From assembly GCF_900324465.2 (NCBI RefSeq), contig NC_046617.1, positions 12,461,223-12,525,222 of the forward strand: DNA of 64,000 nt, in the 5' to 3' direction. Source of the DNA: Anabas testudineus (taxonomy: Eukaryota > Chordata > Actinopteri > Anabantiformes > Anabantidae). The notes under the pieces are model-generated. The model saw nothing but the letters and a program-made list of their open reading frames with translations. It searched no databases and was not told the DNA's origin. Shown here piece by piece: positions 1 through 14,307 of this stretch. A program made the position numbers and the translations under genes. Every line of letters begins with the position of its first letter. The first letter of the stretch is position 1.

Positions 1-2620
1 TTGTGGGCGTATTCCGCCCAGACCAGATTCTCAGACCACAGGGAAGGATCCCGACCACAGAGCAGTCTCAGTGCCGTCTCCAGCTGTTGGTTCAACCTCT
101 CGGTCTGGCCGTTCGTCTGAGGATGGAAGCCAGAGGAGAGGCTTACAGAGATGCCCAGGAGGCGACAAAACTCTGTCCAGAATCGCGCCACAAACTGAGG
201 ACCACGGTCCGAGACCACATCGCGGGGGAGGCCGTGTAGGCGGAACACGTGTTGGAGGAGTGCTTGAGCTGTTTCCTTGGCAGAGGGGAGCTTGGGAAGT
301 GGGACGAAGTGAACCATCTTGGAGAAACGGTCCACGATAGTGAGAACGGTCGTCATGCCCTTGGAGGGTGGCAGGCCAGTAACAAAGTCCACAGAGATGT
401 GTGTCCATGGGCGGAGTGGAACAGGAAGGGGGCGAAGCAAACCAGCAGGACGTCTGTTGGAGGGTTTATTCTGGGCACAGTCAGGACAGGCCGCGACATA
501 CTCTCTGACATCTGCCCGCAGGGTAGGCCACCAAAACCTACGTTGCACGACAAAGCAGGTCCTAGCAGCCCCTGGGTGACAAAAGAGGCGAGAAGCATGA
601 CCCCACTGCAAGATCTTAGCCCTGAGGGCTTCAGGGACGAACAGCCTCCCCTCAGGACAGGATGAGGGACCTGGTGCAGACCTCAGAACATCCAATACCT
701 CTTGTTCGATGTCCAGCCTGGCTGCCCCGAGACGAGCTGAATGAGGGAGGACAAAGGCAGGTTCTTCTGTCATGGTGCTGGGATTGTGCAGCCTGGAGAG
801 CGCATCAGCCTTGCTGTTCTTGGTACCTGGAAGATAGGACAAGGAGAACTGAAAACGGTCAAAGAAGAGAGCCCATCTAGCTTGTCTGGGATTAAGCCTC
901 TTAGCAGTTCGAAGGTATTCCAAGTTCTTGTGATCAGTCAGAACCTGGAAAGGCTGACTGGCCCCCTCTAGCCAATGTCTCCATTCCTCCAAAGCAAGTT
1001 TCACTGCGAGAAGCTCTCGATCTCCAATGCTGTAATTACGTTCTGCTGGTGTTAACCGTCTGGAGAAAAAGGCGCAGGGGTGTAACCTCTGGTCTGAGAC
1101 AGAACGTTGTGAGAGGACCGCTCCTGCCCCAGTGTCAGAGGCATCTACCTCCAGAATAAACTGGAGCTTGGGATCTGGGAGAGTGAGGATGGGAGCGGAA
1201 CAGAAGCTATCCTTGAGCGACTGAAATGCTTGCTGGGCTTCTGGACTCCAAGTGAAGCGAACTTTGGCGGAGGTGATGCGGTGGAGAGGTGCTGCTATGG
1301 TACTGAAGTTGCGTATGAACTTTCTATAGAAGTTTGCGAATCCAAGGAACCGTTGGACCTGTTTACGGTTCTCAGGGGTAGGCCACGAGGCTACTGCTTG
1401 GACCTTAGTGGGATCCATCTGGACCTGGCCCGCTGAGATGATGAACCCGAGGAAGGATACCGTAGGGACATGAAATAGGCATTTCTCTGCCTTGACAAAA
1501 AGGTTGTTCTGCAAGAGGCGAAGGAGAACTGCCCTGACATGGGACGAATGCTCGGTCTCAGAAGGGGAGAAAATCAGAATGTCGTCAAGATAAACAAAGA
1601 CAAATTTATTCAGCATATCTCCCAGCACATCATTGACCAAGTTCTGAAACACGGCAGGAGCATTGGACAGCCCAAACGGCATCACCAGGTATTCATAGTG
1701 GCCAGACGGTGTGTTGAAGGCTGTCTTCCATTCATCCCCCTCTCGGATTCGCACCAAATGATAGGCGTTGCGCAGATCCAGTTTGGTAAAGATCTTGGCT
1801 TCCTGTAAGGGTTCAAAGGCAGAGGACAAGAGAGGGAGAGGATAACGGTTCTTAACAGTTATCTCATTGAGACCACGAAAGTCTATGCAGGGCCGAAGGC
1901 CCCCGTCCTTCTTACCAACAAAAAAGAATCCTGCTCCGGCTGGAGAGGAAGACGGACGAATCAGGCCGGCTGCAAGAGATTCTGATATGTAGGAGGCCAT
2001 GGCTTTCTGTTCCGGAGGCGAGAGTGGGTACAGCCTGCCCCTAGGAGGAGTGGTACCGGGGAGTAAGTCTATGGTGCAGTCGTATGGCCGATGAGGAGGT
2101 AAAGAGGTGGCCCTAGACTTACTAAAGACTGTTTTAAGGTCCAAATACTCAACTGGGACCCTGGACAGATCAGGAAATGACTCAGGTGGTTGGCAAGGTA
2201 AGTGTAGCTCTGGAACGGCCGACCGGAGACACTCGGAAGAGCACCGGGAGGACCAACCCACAATCTGACCCGAAGACCAATCTACCTGGGGGTTATGTGT
2301 AGTGAGCCAAGGGATACCAAGAACAACAGGGTGATGGGGAGACCGGATCACAAAGAATTCTACTGTCTCCACATGGTTGTCTATTGTGAGAGTAAGGGGT
2401 GCAGTTTGCAAAGTGACATGATGTAATAGCCGGTCATTAAGGGACTGAACCTGAAGAGGCTGAGGTAATGTGGCAGTAGGTATATTATGGTCTTGAATTA
2501 ACTTCCAGTCGACGAAGTTAGCATCTGAACCAGAATCTATGAACACTGGGACCTGAAGTGAGGTGAGCTTATAAGACAGTGAGGCTTGAACCAAGGAGCG
2601 AGAAGATGAGGGAGAGGCCA
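1..2620 (-). mobile_element. pol region of the Sushi-like element (RT, RNase H, integrase)
   Basis: Reading the minus strand, reverse transcriptase lies roughly at 1230-2050, with the family's conserved start region (around [11 protein letters not shown]) and the YLDD catalytic box near 1580. RNase H follows at about 700-1200. Integrase lies from about 650 to the left edge, with the [10 protein letters not shown] block near 70-130. The product would copy and integrate the element. This is a fossil virus-like element; boundaries are approximate and the C-terminal part of integrase is outside the window. Confidence 0.85.
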
Positions 2621-2629
2621 TGGAGTGGC

Positions 2630-3601
2630 TCAGCAACGACCTCCCGAATCGTGCTGAGCCCGACCTTTTAGTGGACAGGAAAGTGCCTTGTGACCAGAAG
2701 CTCCGCAGTAGAGGCAAAGGTTACCTCTGAAGCGTCTCTCTCTTTCCTCAGGAGTCAAGCGAGATCGACCCAGCTGCATGGGTTCCGGTTCCTCCCTTGA
2801 AGGGCTAGGAGACAGCTTAGGCTCAGGTGTCCGCCATGACGAGGGATGAGATGGCGTGATGGTAGGTCGGGAGGGACGAGAGGAACGGTTCCGCTCGAGT
2901 TGGCGTTCCCGGAACCGCCCGTCCAGACGGGTGACGAGATCCATGAGACTCTGGAGATCTGTGGATGGGTCGTGGGTGGTCAAGGCATCTTTAATGCGAT
3001 CCGACAGACCCCGGTAGAAAGCGTCCATTAGGGCTGCCTCATTCCAACCACTGTCAGCAGCCGCGGTCTGAAAGTCTATAATGTAATCAATGGCAGATCT
3101 AGATCCTTGGGTTAATGAGAGCAGAGAATGAGAGGCCTCAACAGCAGGATTAGCAGGATCAAAAATTCTGGTCAACTCCAGCCCAAACTCCCGAAAAGAA
3201 CCACAACAGTCAGCTCGGCGAGCCCACTCGGCGGTTCCCCACCGTCGAGCCCGCCCGGTGAGAAGAGACAAAACATATGCTACTTTGGCACGTTCAGTAG
3301 GGAAGGCAGAAGGTTGCAATTCAAAGACCAGCTCACACTGCGTCAAGAAGGGCCGACATTCTCCTATCTGTCCTCCATAACGTTCAGGTGGCGGTATCTT
3401 TGGTTCCCAGTCAGGTCGGTAAGTGGGCCCGGTAGATGCAGAGGTGGAGGGACTTTGCTCTGGGGAGTTAGACATGTTGGCTACCTGTTTAAACAGACGA
3501 AAGACAAGAGTGTACAGTGAGCCGACACTGAATTCATGGGAGACCAGAGCTTGTTCTATGCGTTTCTGCCAAGACACAGAAACTGAACTGGCTGGGTTCA
3601 T
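2630..3601 (-). CDS. gag-like protein of the Sushi-like retroelement
   Basis: An open frame of 323 codons starts at an ATG (MNPASS) 16 bases inside the LTR. The middle (about residues 60-210) has the capsid-like fold region of Ty3/Sushi gag proteins, including PPERYGG and [15 protein letters not shown]. Near the C-terminus there is a zinc knuckle of the form C-x2-C-x4-H-x4-C ([14 protein letters not shown]). The protein would form the particle shell and bind element RNA. The same gag family gave rise to mammalian PEG10 and RTL genes, but here it sits inside an element with LTR and pol, so it is not a domesticated host gene. Confidence 0.88.
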   Translation of the reverse strand: MNPASSVSVSWQKRIEQALVSHEFSVGSLYTLVFRLFKQVANMSNSPEQSPSTSASTGPTYRPDWEPKIPPPERYGGQIGECRPFLTQCELVFELQPSAFPTERAKVAYVLSLLTGRARRWGTAEWARRADCCGSFREFGLELTRIFDPANPAVEASHSLLSLTQGSRSAIDYIIDFQTAAADSGWNEAALMDAFYRGLSDRIKDALTTHDPSTDLQSLMDLVTRLDGRFRERQLERNRSSRPSRPTITPSHPSSWRTPEPKLSPSPSREEPEPMQLGRSRLTPEERERRFRGNLCLYCGASGHKALSCPLKGRAQHDSGGRC

Positions 3602-3617
3602 TTTGGCCAGATTGTTC

Positions 3618-4413
3618 TGTCAGCGGCGAGTGAAACCACCCGCCACGAGGGATGTTGAACCCAATTAAAATGCCAGTAACAGAATTCGTTGGTTGAACAA
3701 GCTCTTTATTGTAGATTATGAATGTATTGGTTGGAGTCTGATTGCAGGAACCGGGTAGCCAGAGTGCGTGGATCTATGGATAAAGAGAGGAGAACTGATG
3801 ATGAGGCAGGGGTAGGGAGCAATGGTGGGTCAGTGGAGACGTTAGCCGGGCACAGTGTGGTGTAGCTGGGTGGATTAGGTCCTCCTCTTCGTGTGCACAC
3901 AACATACAAACAATCCAAGAGAAAGCCAGAGAGAAATCCCACAGATATATAAGGTACACGTCCAGTATTCACAGTCATCCACAATCCATATACAAAAGAG
4001 GGAGATCCGGTACTCACAACAGGCGTCCTCAGACGGTACTATAGACAGGGGCAAGAGCTGGAGAGCAGGTCCAAACGAGAGCAGGGGTCCAAAACCAGAA
4101 AAGGCAAAGAGAATCAAGTCACAGTCTTTCAAAGGGGCAGGCAAAACTCAGGGTCGAAAATACGGTCCGGTCTGTAACAGATGCAAACAAGATAACTAGA
4201 AACGCTGGAAAGTCAAACACAGGGTCAGGACAATCTGGCAGCTCTCTCAGGGGAAGAGCCAGAATATAAAGGGAGCTGGCACCAGGTGAAAACAATGAAC
4301 ACAGCTGGAAGTGATTGGAATAATGAGAATCAAGCTGCCAGCAACAGGAAAGAAAAACAGGAAGTCAGCCACAAAACTAAAAGCAGGACAGGAAGCCCTG
4401 TAGGATCATGACA
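3618..4413 (-). repeat. 5' LTR of the Sushi-like element
   Basis: The boundaries are inferred from matching terminal pairs: TGTCA at 3618 (inner end on the plus strand) and TGACA ending at 4413. The LTR is about 796 bp and is followed (element sense) by 16 bp and the gag ATG. The outer flank begins gtgtg; a target-site duplication cannot be checked because the other end is missing. The terminal sequence is similar to that of the solo LTR at 26196-26906, so both belong to the same broad group. Confidence 0.75.
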
Positions 4414-5279
4414 GTGTGTGGGCATTGACCCACACACATCACCAAGGTAACAGCCTCACTGGCAAACAGATATTAACTGATTGGTTTTTACAGTACACTA
4501 CAGTACGCATGCCGCCTCCTTCTTTCTCTACTTTTGGAAGCATCTTTTAATTCATCCTATTTGCCTGTATCACTGTAAGCAGCAACAGTTTGTGCTGTGT
4601 GTGTGTATATGTCTTATGAGTGTCTGTGAAGTGGAAAAGGAGATTACCAAGCTAAATCAAGCACCGCATTTTCTGGATCCGCCACATACCACTGAGTGGG
4701 TGACGACAGGACACGACTGTGTAGAGGCTGATAGGGAAAATAGGGATGGTGCTTTGCTTGAATGTGAACATTCAGGGCTGGTACTCATTCCCTCTGGTAT
4801 TCAGGTCAAGCAGCTAAGAGTAAAAACAGGCAGAGCTATGAAATCCTCCCATCAGTCATTTTCCAGCTAATTTTCCAGCACAGTCTTCAAAGCCTCAGGA
4901 CTACCTGTGTTAATCAGCCATTTAATGGAAGTGTCCATGCAACATTGAATCTTACTTCTCAGACATGCCCACGTCAAAGTGAAAACAAATTTGTACTAAG
5001 TAATATACTGTAAATGAATTAATAGTCTAAAATAAAAACAAGTAAGCAAGGACTCTCTCCCTTAAAGCGACTCATCTGAATCATTACTGGTGAAGTCAAT
5101 TTAGAGGCTACACAATTAGTTACGATGAGATCACTTGAATGGAGAGGATATGTTTCAAGTGACTGCAGAGTTATAACATACATAATAATGTGAATACCAA
5201 AAAATATCAGATTAATTGAAAATGCCTTAAAGCAGCATTAACTCCATCAATCAAAGGAACAAGACACATGCTATAATTT
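4414..5279. other. no gene seen
   Basis: AT-rich sequence without a convincing exon. The 129-codon frame at 4481-4870 has no recognisable domain and no supporting splice signals. Confidence 0.5.
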
Positions 5280-6092
5280 GCCTAAAGGTCATCCCCAAAT
5301 GCTGAGTAACAATGCAAGGAGAGTAGACTAGTTACAAGCTTATGCATCTGAGATGGGGAAGACTGTGTATACAACAACAGTTGCCTGGGATCTTTACCAG
5401 TCAAAACTTTATAGGAGAGATTCAAGGAGAAAAAAAAACAGTTTGCTAGAAGGCATGTGGTAGACTGTCTGTTGTCTGTAGGAAGGAGATTCTCTGGTTT
5501 GATGAAATCAAAATTCAGCTTTTTGGCCATGAATACACCATCTCTACTCTAAAGGATCAGTGTGGTGATGGAGTTTGAAGGTCTTGTGATGGTAGAGTGC
5601 AAAATAAATGCGGCAAAATAAAGAGAAATGGTAGAGGGAAACATGACATTGTCTATAAGAGAAGTGCAACTTGGGAGAAGATTTATTTTCCAGCAAGACA
5701 ACGATCCCGATTCCCAAGCATAAAACCAAAGGGTTTCAAAACAACAATGTTGATTTACGAATCAGAGTCCAGACCTCAATACAAATGAGATTTGTGGCTG
5801 GACTTGAAAGGGCTGTTCACTCATGATTCCTTTGCAACCTGACAGAGCCTGATCAGTTTTACAAAGAGGACCAGAGGAAAAAATGCAATGCCCAGAAGTC
5901 TAAAGCTGATGGCGTGGCTCGTCCAGCCTGTGTCCATACAGCTTAATGTCTGTTCACTATATGCTACGAGTCTTTTCTGTTGATCAGTGTCAAGAAAGAC
6001 AAATGAAAATGACCATTATTCAAACTAAATAACTACAAGGTGAAACATTTTTGAGCAGGGTGCTTACTTTTTAAAGACACTCTATATACTGG
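5280..6092 (+). mobile_element. decayed Tc1/mariner-type DNA transposon
   Basis: Several blocks match fish Tc1-like transposase DNA in the right order: the WFDE region near 5495-5530 (tttgatgaaatcaaaattca), the block around cagcaagacaacgatcccga near 5690-5715 (second catalytic Asp region), the 'pDLN..E.LWLDLK'-like block near 5765-5805, a tail near 5810-5890, and a terminal block near 6055-6092 (gtgcttactttttaaagac). The frame is interrupted many times, so the copy is dead and old. I cannot place clean inverted repeats; the left end is approximate. Confidence 0.75.
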
Positions 6093-9000
6093 ATATTCTA
6101 TCTATAGATGAGATGAATGGATGTGAGGAAGGAAAAGGAGGCACACAGTGCAGAGGGTGCCAGAAACAGTGATGATACATGCTGAATCAAAGGCATGGTG
6201 ATTCAGAGCTCACTGGAGGACATGACATAAAGTACACATGTGCATGTTGTAATTTCAGAAGGAGACTATTAAGTGGGTTGTCATGATGTGCAAGACATGA
6301 GGCTGATCAGTATCCCTGATTTCTGTTTGCCATCACTAGATACTGTGCCACATATGTTGTTTTGATTACCATTAGAAATGGCAAGCGTGTCTTCACATCG
6401 ACGCCTAAGGAAACAATATGCAACTTTTCACTTTGATAAATGAAGTACAAGCTTATCCACTTCCTTCTGTTGGTCACATTCCTGCCACAAACCTAATTTA
6501 TAATGATGTGCTGTCTAGCTTGGAAACGTATCTAACCTAATGTTGGGGTAAGAGGCAATTATCAAGCTCAGGCCTCTATATGAACTCAATGCAGACGGTG
6601 AACAGGCTGGAAAAAAACCCCATTTTACTCTTTGAAAGATAATGGAAGAATATGGAAATTGGCAATCCATTCTAAGGCTCTTTTGTAAGTCTGGAGAAAG
6701 AGCGTGAGTGTGTTTCCTTTAAAGCAGCAACAGGAGGGCTTTTTTCCATGGTGCCCTGTCCATGCACATCCTAGCACTGCAAACACAGTCACCCAGGCTG
6801 GAGGTGCACTTTTCTAATGCTGTTTTGTCTGAACGTGGCCTAGATCTGAAACTCTCCTTAATATAATCTGTGATAACTGCAATTGTCTTTTTGCTCAAAC
6901 TTATTTTCAACACAGCCATAAGCTTGAGTGGGAGGAAATTTGGGCAGCAACTACAGATACAAGCTGTTTGTTAAGGTTTTTTCCAAGTGATTCCAACCTT
7001 AAGCCATCGCCGCACTGAACAGAGAGACTGCAAGCATCAAGTGCACGATTGCCTGGTGGGAGTCTCTGGGACAGACCGAGATTGGGGAATCCGGAGGAGG
7101 AGCTGGAGGCCTCCTCTGCTCACTCATTCAGCATTGCAAATGGCATACTGTAGATCCCAAAAGAGACTTAAAATTCAGTTTGAAACACTTTTAGGGAAGC
7201 CTTTTGCATGCATAGGAATTATCACTTTTTTCCATATTGTAGTTTTAACTACAATGGGCAGATCAACAGTCCTTAAGTCTTCATTCATCACCAGAAAGTA
7301 GTCTAATATGGTCATCCAGAGAAAAATCAGTGGCACTATTTCCACATGTGCGTCATTTGAAGAATCTATCTCTGACTCTCTCTGTGGAACTGTGAGACAG
7401 CATCGACCCAGGGTCCTCCATAAATATTTGAGAAGCACACATTACTTCGCCAGCTGCATGGCAAAATGAAAATAAAGCACTTAAAGCGGGGCTTATACCT
7501 GCTTTATTAAAAAGCTGTCTTAAGGACTCGAGGACGATGAGCAATGTCCTGACAGATGAGAGGGGAGAGCAATGGAGTCATGGTGCCACCTCCACAATTC
7601 AGGCTGACAATGAGGAGGACATACTGGGATAAAGGGAGGGAGGGAGAAGAATGTGCTGTTCTTCAACAAAATGAATGAGATGTCTACTGCTGCTGGTTTG
7701 TGTTTACGGTACCTGAAGTGAGACTTTTTAAACAAAAGTTGTCCTTCATTAAGAGTGATTACTCCCACTCCGTATAGGTTCCGCTCAGCCAACCCGTGAC
7801 TCTTTCAGTTTAATGAAGTCCGGCATGTGCTGTCAGCTGACGGTCACGCTATTTAACACCAGGCTGAGTTAAGGATTCACATTTCAAGCCTTCTGTGGCA
7901 GTAAAGAATTTGCTGAGTGCTGCACAGTCGCACAAAATGTGCTAATGAAAAAAGATTACATACATGAAGGTAAATAAAATGCAATAGTGGTTTAGCTATT
8001 TTATTAAGGGTTGACTGCTCGCCACATCAGTGTCATAATTAAGTGATAAATAATTAAACAAATAGGAAATACCAAACTATAACAAACTGACAGAAAATAA
8101 TAAACTGTGTGAGGGAATATACACAGATTAAGAGAGGAAAGCTAAGAAAGGAGTTCATTGTGTCTCTGTATGTCTGTGTATGTACAGGAAGAGAATGTGT
8201 TAAGAACAACCACTGCACTAGTCATGCTTAATCATAAATAAAGCATACAGTCCCACCCACACATGTAGCAAGGCCACGACCGAAACATAAGAGCATGCAC
8301 GCGCACAGAAAGTCCAGTCAAGGTGCAGCACTGGTCTACCTGAGGCTAACAGAACAGTGGAAATGCTGTGGTGACTGCGATCAGTTTGCTCTTGTTTCTG
8401 CGAGAGTCCACGAGGAGAATCTCTAACACACCACAGATAATGTCATATGCAATGATTCAGACAACCAGGACATAATTAAATGTCTCTCTCCCTCCGAGAT
8501 TCTGAATCTCCCCCCTTTGCGGTCTCCCCCTCCACCTCCCTCTTCCTCACTGGTATGGTTGCTATGCATGCACAAATGTTCTTGTTCTTGACCGAGGGAC
8601 CAAGTAATGACAGTGCTGCAGGGTGGGCTCTGTGCCAAACTACACACCACTGCAATCAAGCCATCTTAAGAAAGAGTGGATGGAGAGTGAGATACAGTTT
8701 CAACTGAAAATGCTATTTAACAGAACATATACAAATTAGGACATGGATTGGGCAACTAGTGTGGCAACTAAAGGTCTTAAGCTCATTTAAGGTCAGCAGC
8801 CAAAGTCATAGACTCGTCTGCATAAAGAGACGGTTTTAATTCCTACATGCATCTAAGAACTCATCTCACAATCTAACATGTCTGTGACATCTTGTTAAAT
8901 ATAACATTTAGAACCACAGTGTACATAATATGTCACCATATGTAACAAGATGGTGGCTGCTGCATTTATTTAGACCCTTATGTAACCCTCCACCTCCTTT

Positions 9001-12000
9001 TGATGCTCCTACTGGTTAAACATGAAATAAAAAGAGACACTGAAAGAGAGAAGTCAGGAGAGCAAAGAGAGCTGCTGATCTCTCTGAGCATGTGTTTACA
9101 TTCAGGACAGTGCTGCAGGGGCAAACGCACTCCTCCATCTGCCCTGCCTGGGATGCACCAAGTGGTTTCCAACAACAACACACACATGCACTCTTACACC
9201 CACGGACACACACATCTAATAGGGGAGAGGGAGGAAAAGTGGTCAAGTGCTGAGGATACAGCAGGCAAGACATGATGGACAGGCACAGTAGAGAAGTGTG
9301 ACCTTTGGGTTTAGATTTACAGGACAGTTAGGAGGAGGCAGGAGCAGAGCAGTCGGTCACAAAAGAGAGAGAGAGAGGGGGGTGCACTCTACAACAAGCC
9401 AAGTGAGTGACAAAAATCAACTTACAGTATCTGAACAAGGATTTCTGTTTCATTGAAGACACACTAGCCTGTATCCAGGCAAAGTGCAAATGTAAATAAA
9501 ATGCATATGAGCAAAGAGTTGGCTGTAAGTCCATTTTTGGTGTTAAGATATTCTGTAGTTTTAGAATTGGTTTTGTTAATCTTGTTTTTCATGTATCAGT
9601 GTGAGTTAGGGCAGGCGGAAGGGCAATAAAATACTCTGGAGAATGAAGGAAATGGACAGCTAAAGCCGGGGTTGTTGAGGTGGAAAAAAAACAGGGAAAT
9701 GAGTGGATGGGAGAAAAACCAAAAGGGAGCCGGCAGCACAAGACTGTGATGAGGGAGGGCTGAACGTAGAGAAGTGCAGGAGGAAGAAGCAACACGCCAA
9801 CACACACGCACAGTATATGTCCGTCTAAGGAGTGGTTGACAGCAGAGAGAACAGCGTGACGTGATTAATGGCTGGGTTATGCACCACCGATTTACATTGT
9901 CTCTGCCGTTTTCTAGTCTATGAATGATTGCAGATGGCTGAGGATGGCTCCGTCCTGCAGAGAGTCATGATAACTACTATTACCTGGGAGGGAGACCCCA
10001 AGAGGACCACTGTGGATCTGTATTACAAGCCTGTCGTGTCTGGCCCCTGACAGCCTAGTTAGAGCCCTGCTGAAAGGAAAAGGTCTAAATATCAACTCTG
10101 TCTGCAATGGACGGATCTTTGGAGTTAATTTCACTGATTAACTAACCACAGAACCTGGGCATTGTAGGTGCAACATGCATTTATGTATTTATTTAAAATA
10201 TCAGAATTAATGTAACCACAGACTGGAAGCCTCTGCTGGCCTCCGTTCTGCATTTTGCAATGAGGGCTGTTCAGTCAGAGGATAATTGGGAGATTATTAT
10301 TTAGCATTAAAAGAATCAGAGCTACTGTTCTACACAAATGGAACAAATGTTCATGGTTTATAATGCTGGCAAACAGATGGTTGAATGAATGAATGGAATG
10401 AAAATATTTTTATCCTCTTGAGTGAAGTAGGGGAGGATACTTGACTTGAGGATTTCAGGATCTTCTTTGCAACAGGAAGCCAGGCAGTTTACTGAAAAGG
10501 AAGATTGGGACCATACCACTAACATTCCTGTGACATAAATCCTACTGTACCAATCACTTAAACTATTTTAGACCAGTTTGTTAGTTGTGATAATTACATT
10601 ATTAGGAAATGTATTTAAAAATTGCACCTTTCTTACTACTTAGATATATTAATGAAAACCGGCACAACCTCATTATTTTTTTTATATTGTTATCTCTGGC
10701 TGTAAAAAATACTAATACTACTTTCATCCTGTCATGTATGACCAGAACATTTGCACACAGGAGAACACAGCTCTCCCTCACACTATCCAGGAAGCAGTGT
10801 TTGAGCCCTTGTGTTTAGGCTTCTGGCTGATAAACAATAACTGGATGCATGTGCAAACCATATGCAGACACAGAAATGTGCACTTCAGATGACATTTCAG
10901 TCTCATGATGCAGACAAAGGCAGTGTGTGTGTGTGTGTGTGTATATTTGTGTGTAGGTGTGTGAATGCCTGCGTGTTGAAGAAAAACTGAAATACCAGCA
11001 ATACCTGAGCTAAACAAGTTAATGTGTGTTATGCAGGCTCCCATTCACTCATTATTCCTCCCATTCTTTTCTCATTTCCTGACGCTATTGTTCAGCACAT
11101 ACTTCCACTCTGACACACATGCGGTGAATTCACACACACTGTCCAAATGTCTTCTTTGAGCCATGCTATTCATTACTTAATGTGTTGTAAATTTCACCGT
11201 CAACTGATCAGCCGATACACCTCAGCCTCTCCACTTCCAGCCGCCATGTTTTGAGTGCTCGCTAAATGGCTCTCTGTGTGCTCTAGTGTTTACAGAAAAA
11301 ATTCAACAAGAACTTAAACAGAGCTTGGTGATAAATTAAATACTGCATGAGGCCCTCTCTAAAACAAGCAACCATCTCATCACACATAGAGAGCTCATAG
11401 AGGAGACATAGATGGTTCCCCTTGACTGCTTAAATCCACTTCATTCTTATTCTAGTTCCCCTAGAGGCAGACTTACATAACTAAAGTGCTCTGTGTTACA
11501 CATGGAGAGATGAATAATCAAAGAGTCAGCGGTGCTGACTTGTACTGACCTAGTCAGTGGGAGGAGCTCCGAGTGCAAGTTGAGATGCCACATCTTTCCT
11601 CTCCTGCATTATCACCTTGTTACAGCCTTCAGTGTTTTGTCCGTGTGTAGGATGGAGGCAACATGTGCAGGCTTTCCTGCATGTGGAATGTGCATCGTGC
11701 ATAATGTTTAAGTGTGTGTGAGGGATAGAAAACGTGTGTGTTATTCTGTGTCTACATCAAGATAGCATCTGTAACATGCATGCTGGTTGCCACTGCCACC
11801 TCCAGGCATCAGTGCTGAAAGACAGTCTCCCACAGTCCTGCACTGTCAGCTTGTTAGTGTATCAGTGCTGCCTTCTAGGTCAGACCGTCTTCTGTTTCCC
11901 CCGACAACAAGGTGATGCATATTTATTGTGTACAAACGACGTAGACATGTTTTCAAATAGCTACTCTTTGTGTGCACACACGTATGCACGTTCGCATCTA

Positions 12001-14307
12001 CTCCCTCGACTGATGGGAGAGCTCTCCATGGTACTGAAGCTGTATCAAAGCAGGTGCTAGCTGCAGTTGTCATTGGTGCAGAATGCCACACACACTGGGC
12101 TGGCTTCCCGATGCCCGCACACAAATCAAGCCCCAGCGCAGGCATGTGAGGCCTATACAGTCCTGCTTTCGTGTGTTTCCTGCAGCTGATGGCTTATATA
12201 ATGCCATGCGATGTAACAACTCCTATGGCCCCCTGGTTGTTTTCCTCTGTCTGTGTGTGTAGGTGCGTGCAGAATTAAACCACATAGCCTGAGGCATTTG
12301 GTGGAGGTGCAACTGTGGAGGAAGGCTTGGAGTGTGTGTGTATGTGGCCGGAATAGTTAATATGGTCAAACGGTTTGCTGAGCCCTAAATACGTCGTAGC
12401 GTTGGTGTGTTGTAGCATCTGTTGTGTTTACCCTTCTATTATTTTTCTGATTGTTTAGCCGTCTGACCGCAGCATGAGTCTGGCGACATTTCCTCACTTC
12501 ATTGTGATTGTGATTGCTCAGGTCTCTAGATATGTTTTATTAATCTACTCTCTTCTACTTTGCTTCAAAGACACCGTATTCAGCATCTCACAGCTGACTC
12601 CGATGCTCCTCCCAGAGTGTGTCCCTCCCCTTCAAGGGACTCTAGCATTTCTTTGTCCTCGGCACTGGCAATGGGAATGATTGGTTCCTCCCCACACGCC
12701 CCCTCCATCACCTAGGCAACATTGATTCTCATTCTAATTACTGAAAAGGCACCGGACTGCAAGCGAGGTGCTGCTTGTATGAAAAATTGATATCATTATG
12801 ACAAAAGAGCAATAATTCAGGCCCCACTGGCTACTCCAGCTGCATGCACAAGACATTTACATATTCACTCATACCTCAGTTTCCACCTAAGACTAATCAG
12901 TTCTGATGCATGTGATGATTCAGTCTTGAACTGCCACAGACGCTATTAATGCTGCTACCACCAGCTGAAAATAGGACTGGTTTACTGCACAATCCTCAGA
13001 GTTAATGTTGCAACTCTACTTTCTTTCTAGTCTCCTCCAAAAAAAAAAACATACCAGACCAATTAAATTAGGAAATGCCCCAGAAGAGCCACAGTTAGCA
13101 GGCATTCTACCCACATTTCAGCTGGGAACCATTTCAGATTTCTGCTCTGAGAACTGTTTTGCAAAATATGTAAATAATCAACAGAGCTGTTCCTCTTTAA
13201 AGCATATTATAAAACAAATAATGATATGTGTAACAATTCAATGCATTAATTTACATTTTGGCTGAACGTCACATCCGAGCAGCTCTATAGGAGGCAAAAA
13301 TACAAATTTATCTTTAGCTTTATCTTAAAAAACATGAACCTTTTGCAGAGGATTAAAATTACATCATATATCTTGCCCTATTGTACAATGTTGCTGCAAT
13401 AATAAGCACAGGGACTTCCCAAATGCGCGGCATATCTGATCTGTAACCCCCTCTTAGTGTAATTATCTGACTAATGAACAACACAGTTCAGATATACACA
13501 ATGAGACGTAAAGAGCCACAGAAAGGTAGAAGAGGGTGGACTAACTGGACAAAAAAAAAAGGAATCAGGGATCACTGAGAGCGTGGGGTTTGGGGGAGAA
13601 CAGATAGAGCCTGAAACTTGAGAGCCACCATTATTTGTATGCTCAGCACACTGCGCCCAGTTCAGGGACTCTCTCAGTCCTGTTTACACTTGCACAGTTA
13701 TTTATTCTGCTCTAATTCAGGTCCTCACACAGGCTGCCTGCACAGCCATGGTTTCATGCTCCTGTCGTCCTGTAGCACTGCAGCAGCACCTGGGTACTCC
13801 TTCACCAAGGAACCCACCTCCCCAGCACCCAGGGGATGATTCAACGCTGCATTCGAATGGGCATAATGTACCACAGCCTTAAACAGCAGAACAAACCACG
13901 ACTGTCATCAGGTCACCATGTTGTGGTCATAAACTCACTCTCTGATCCAAGCAAACCCATACAGTACATGTACGCACATATGAAGCTGCAAGGATGTATT
14001 GCAGATTCAATGCAGGCACAACTTTTAACCCTCTTGTCACCAAAGCTGTACAAGGAACAGAAAACATCCTTAAGCTCTTCATTTGACGTTTAGTGTCACT
14101 GTAGTGATGAAAACAAGGATGTTATGACAATCTTGGACCAAAATATGTGTGAAATGTGTGACATGGCAACGGTGGAATGGCCTCGCATCAAACAGAGTCA
14201 GAGTTCAGCCACCGAGATGTGATGATCATGAAAAACATCCACAAACAGATCTGCAGCAAATGGACAAACGCCCCCCCATCCGAGTCCTTCGTCAGCTTGA
14301 CCCTTAC
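6093..14307. other. 8.2 kb non-coding stretch
   Basis: No exon series or RNA gene could be supported. It holds a short TG repeat (10923-10942), several purine runs, and scattered short open frames without domain signatures. A single acceptor/donor-flanked open segment on the minus strand at 9984-10069 was considered and rejected. The region may be intron or intergenic for a gene whose first exon could be at 14308-14389 (minus). Confidence 0.5.

Larger units (their letters stand above)
1..4413 (-). mobile_element. Sushi-like Ty3/gypsy LTR retroelement, 5' half
   Basis: An LTR retrotransposon lies on the minus strand and is cut by the left edge of the window. From right to left it shows the 5' LTR (3618-4413), a short leader, gag (2630-3601) and a pol region reading reverse transcriptase, RNase H and integrase toward position 1. 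Gag resembles the Sushi-ichi/PEG10-type Metaviridae gag, with one CCHC zinc knuckle. The LTR ends are TGTCA and TGACA, as usual for the family. The visible part looks largely whole. The 3' LTR is outside the window, so age by LTR comparison cannot be judged; the well-kept gag suggests a fairly young fossil. Confidence 0.9.

Noticed and set aside
2846-3668. Plus-strand frames at 2846-3031, 3128-3520 and 3423-3668.
   Set aside because: They are antisense to the retroelement gag.
9984-10069. Minus-strand open segment flanked by a good acceptor (ttttcctttcag) and donor (cag|GTAATA).
   Set aside because: Joined to the possible first exon at 14308-14389 it gives a stop within a few codons, and no domain is recognisable; isolated splice-like pairs are expected by chance in 8 kb.
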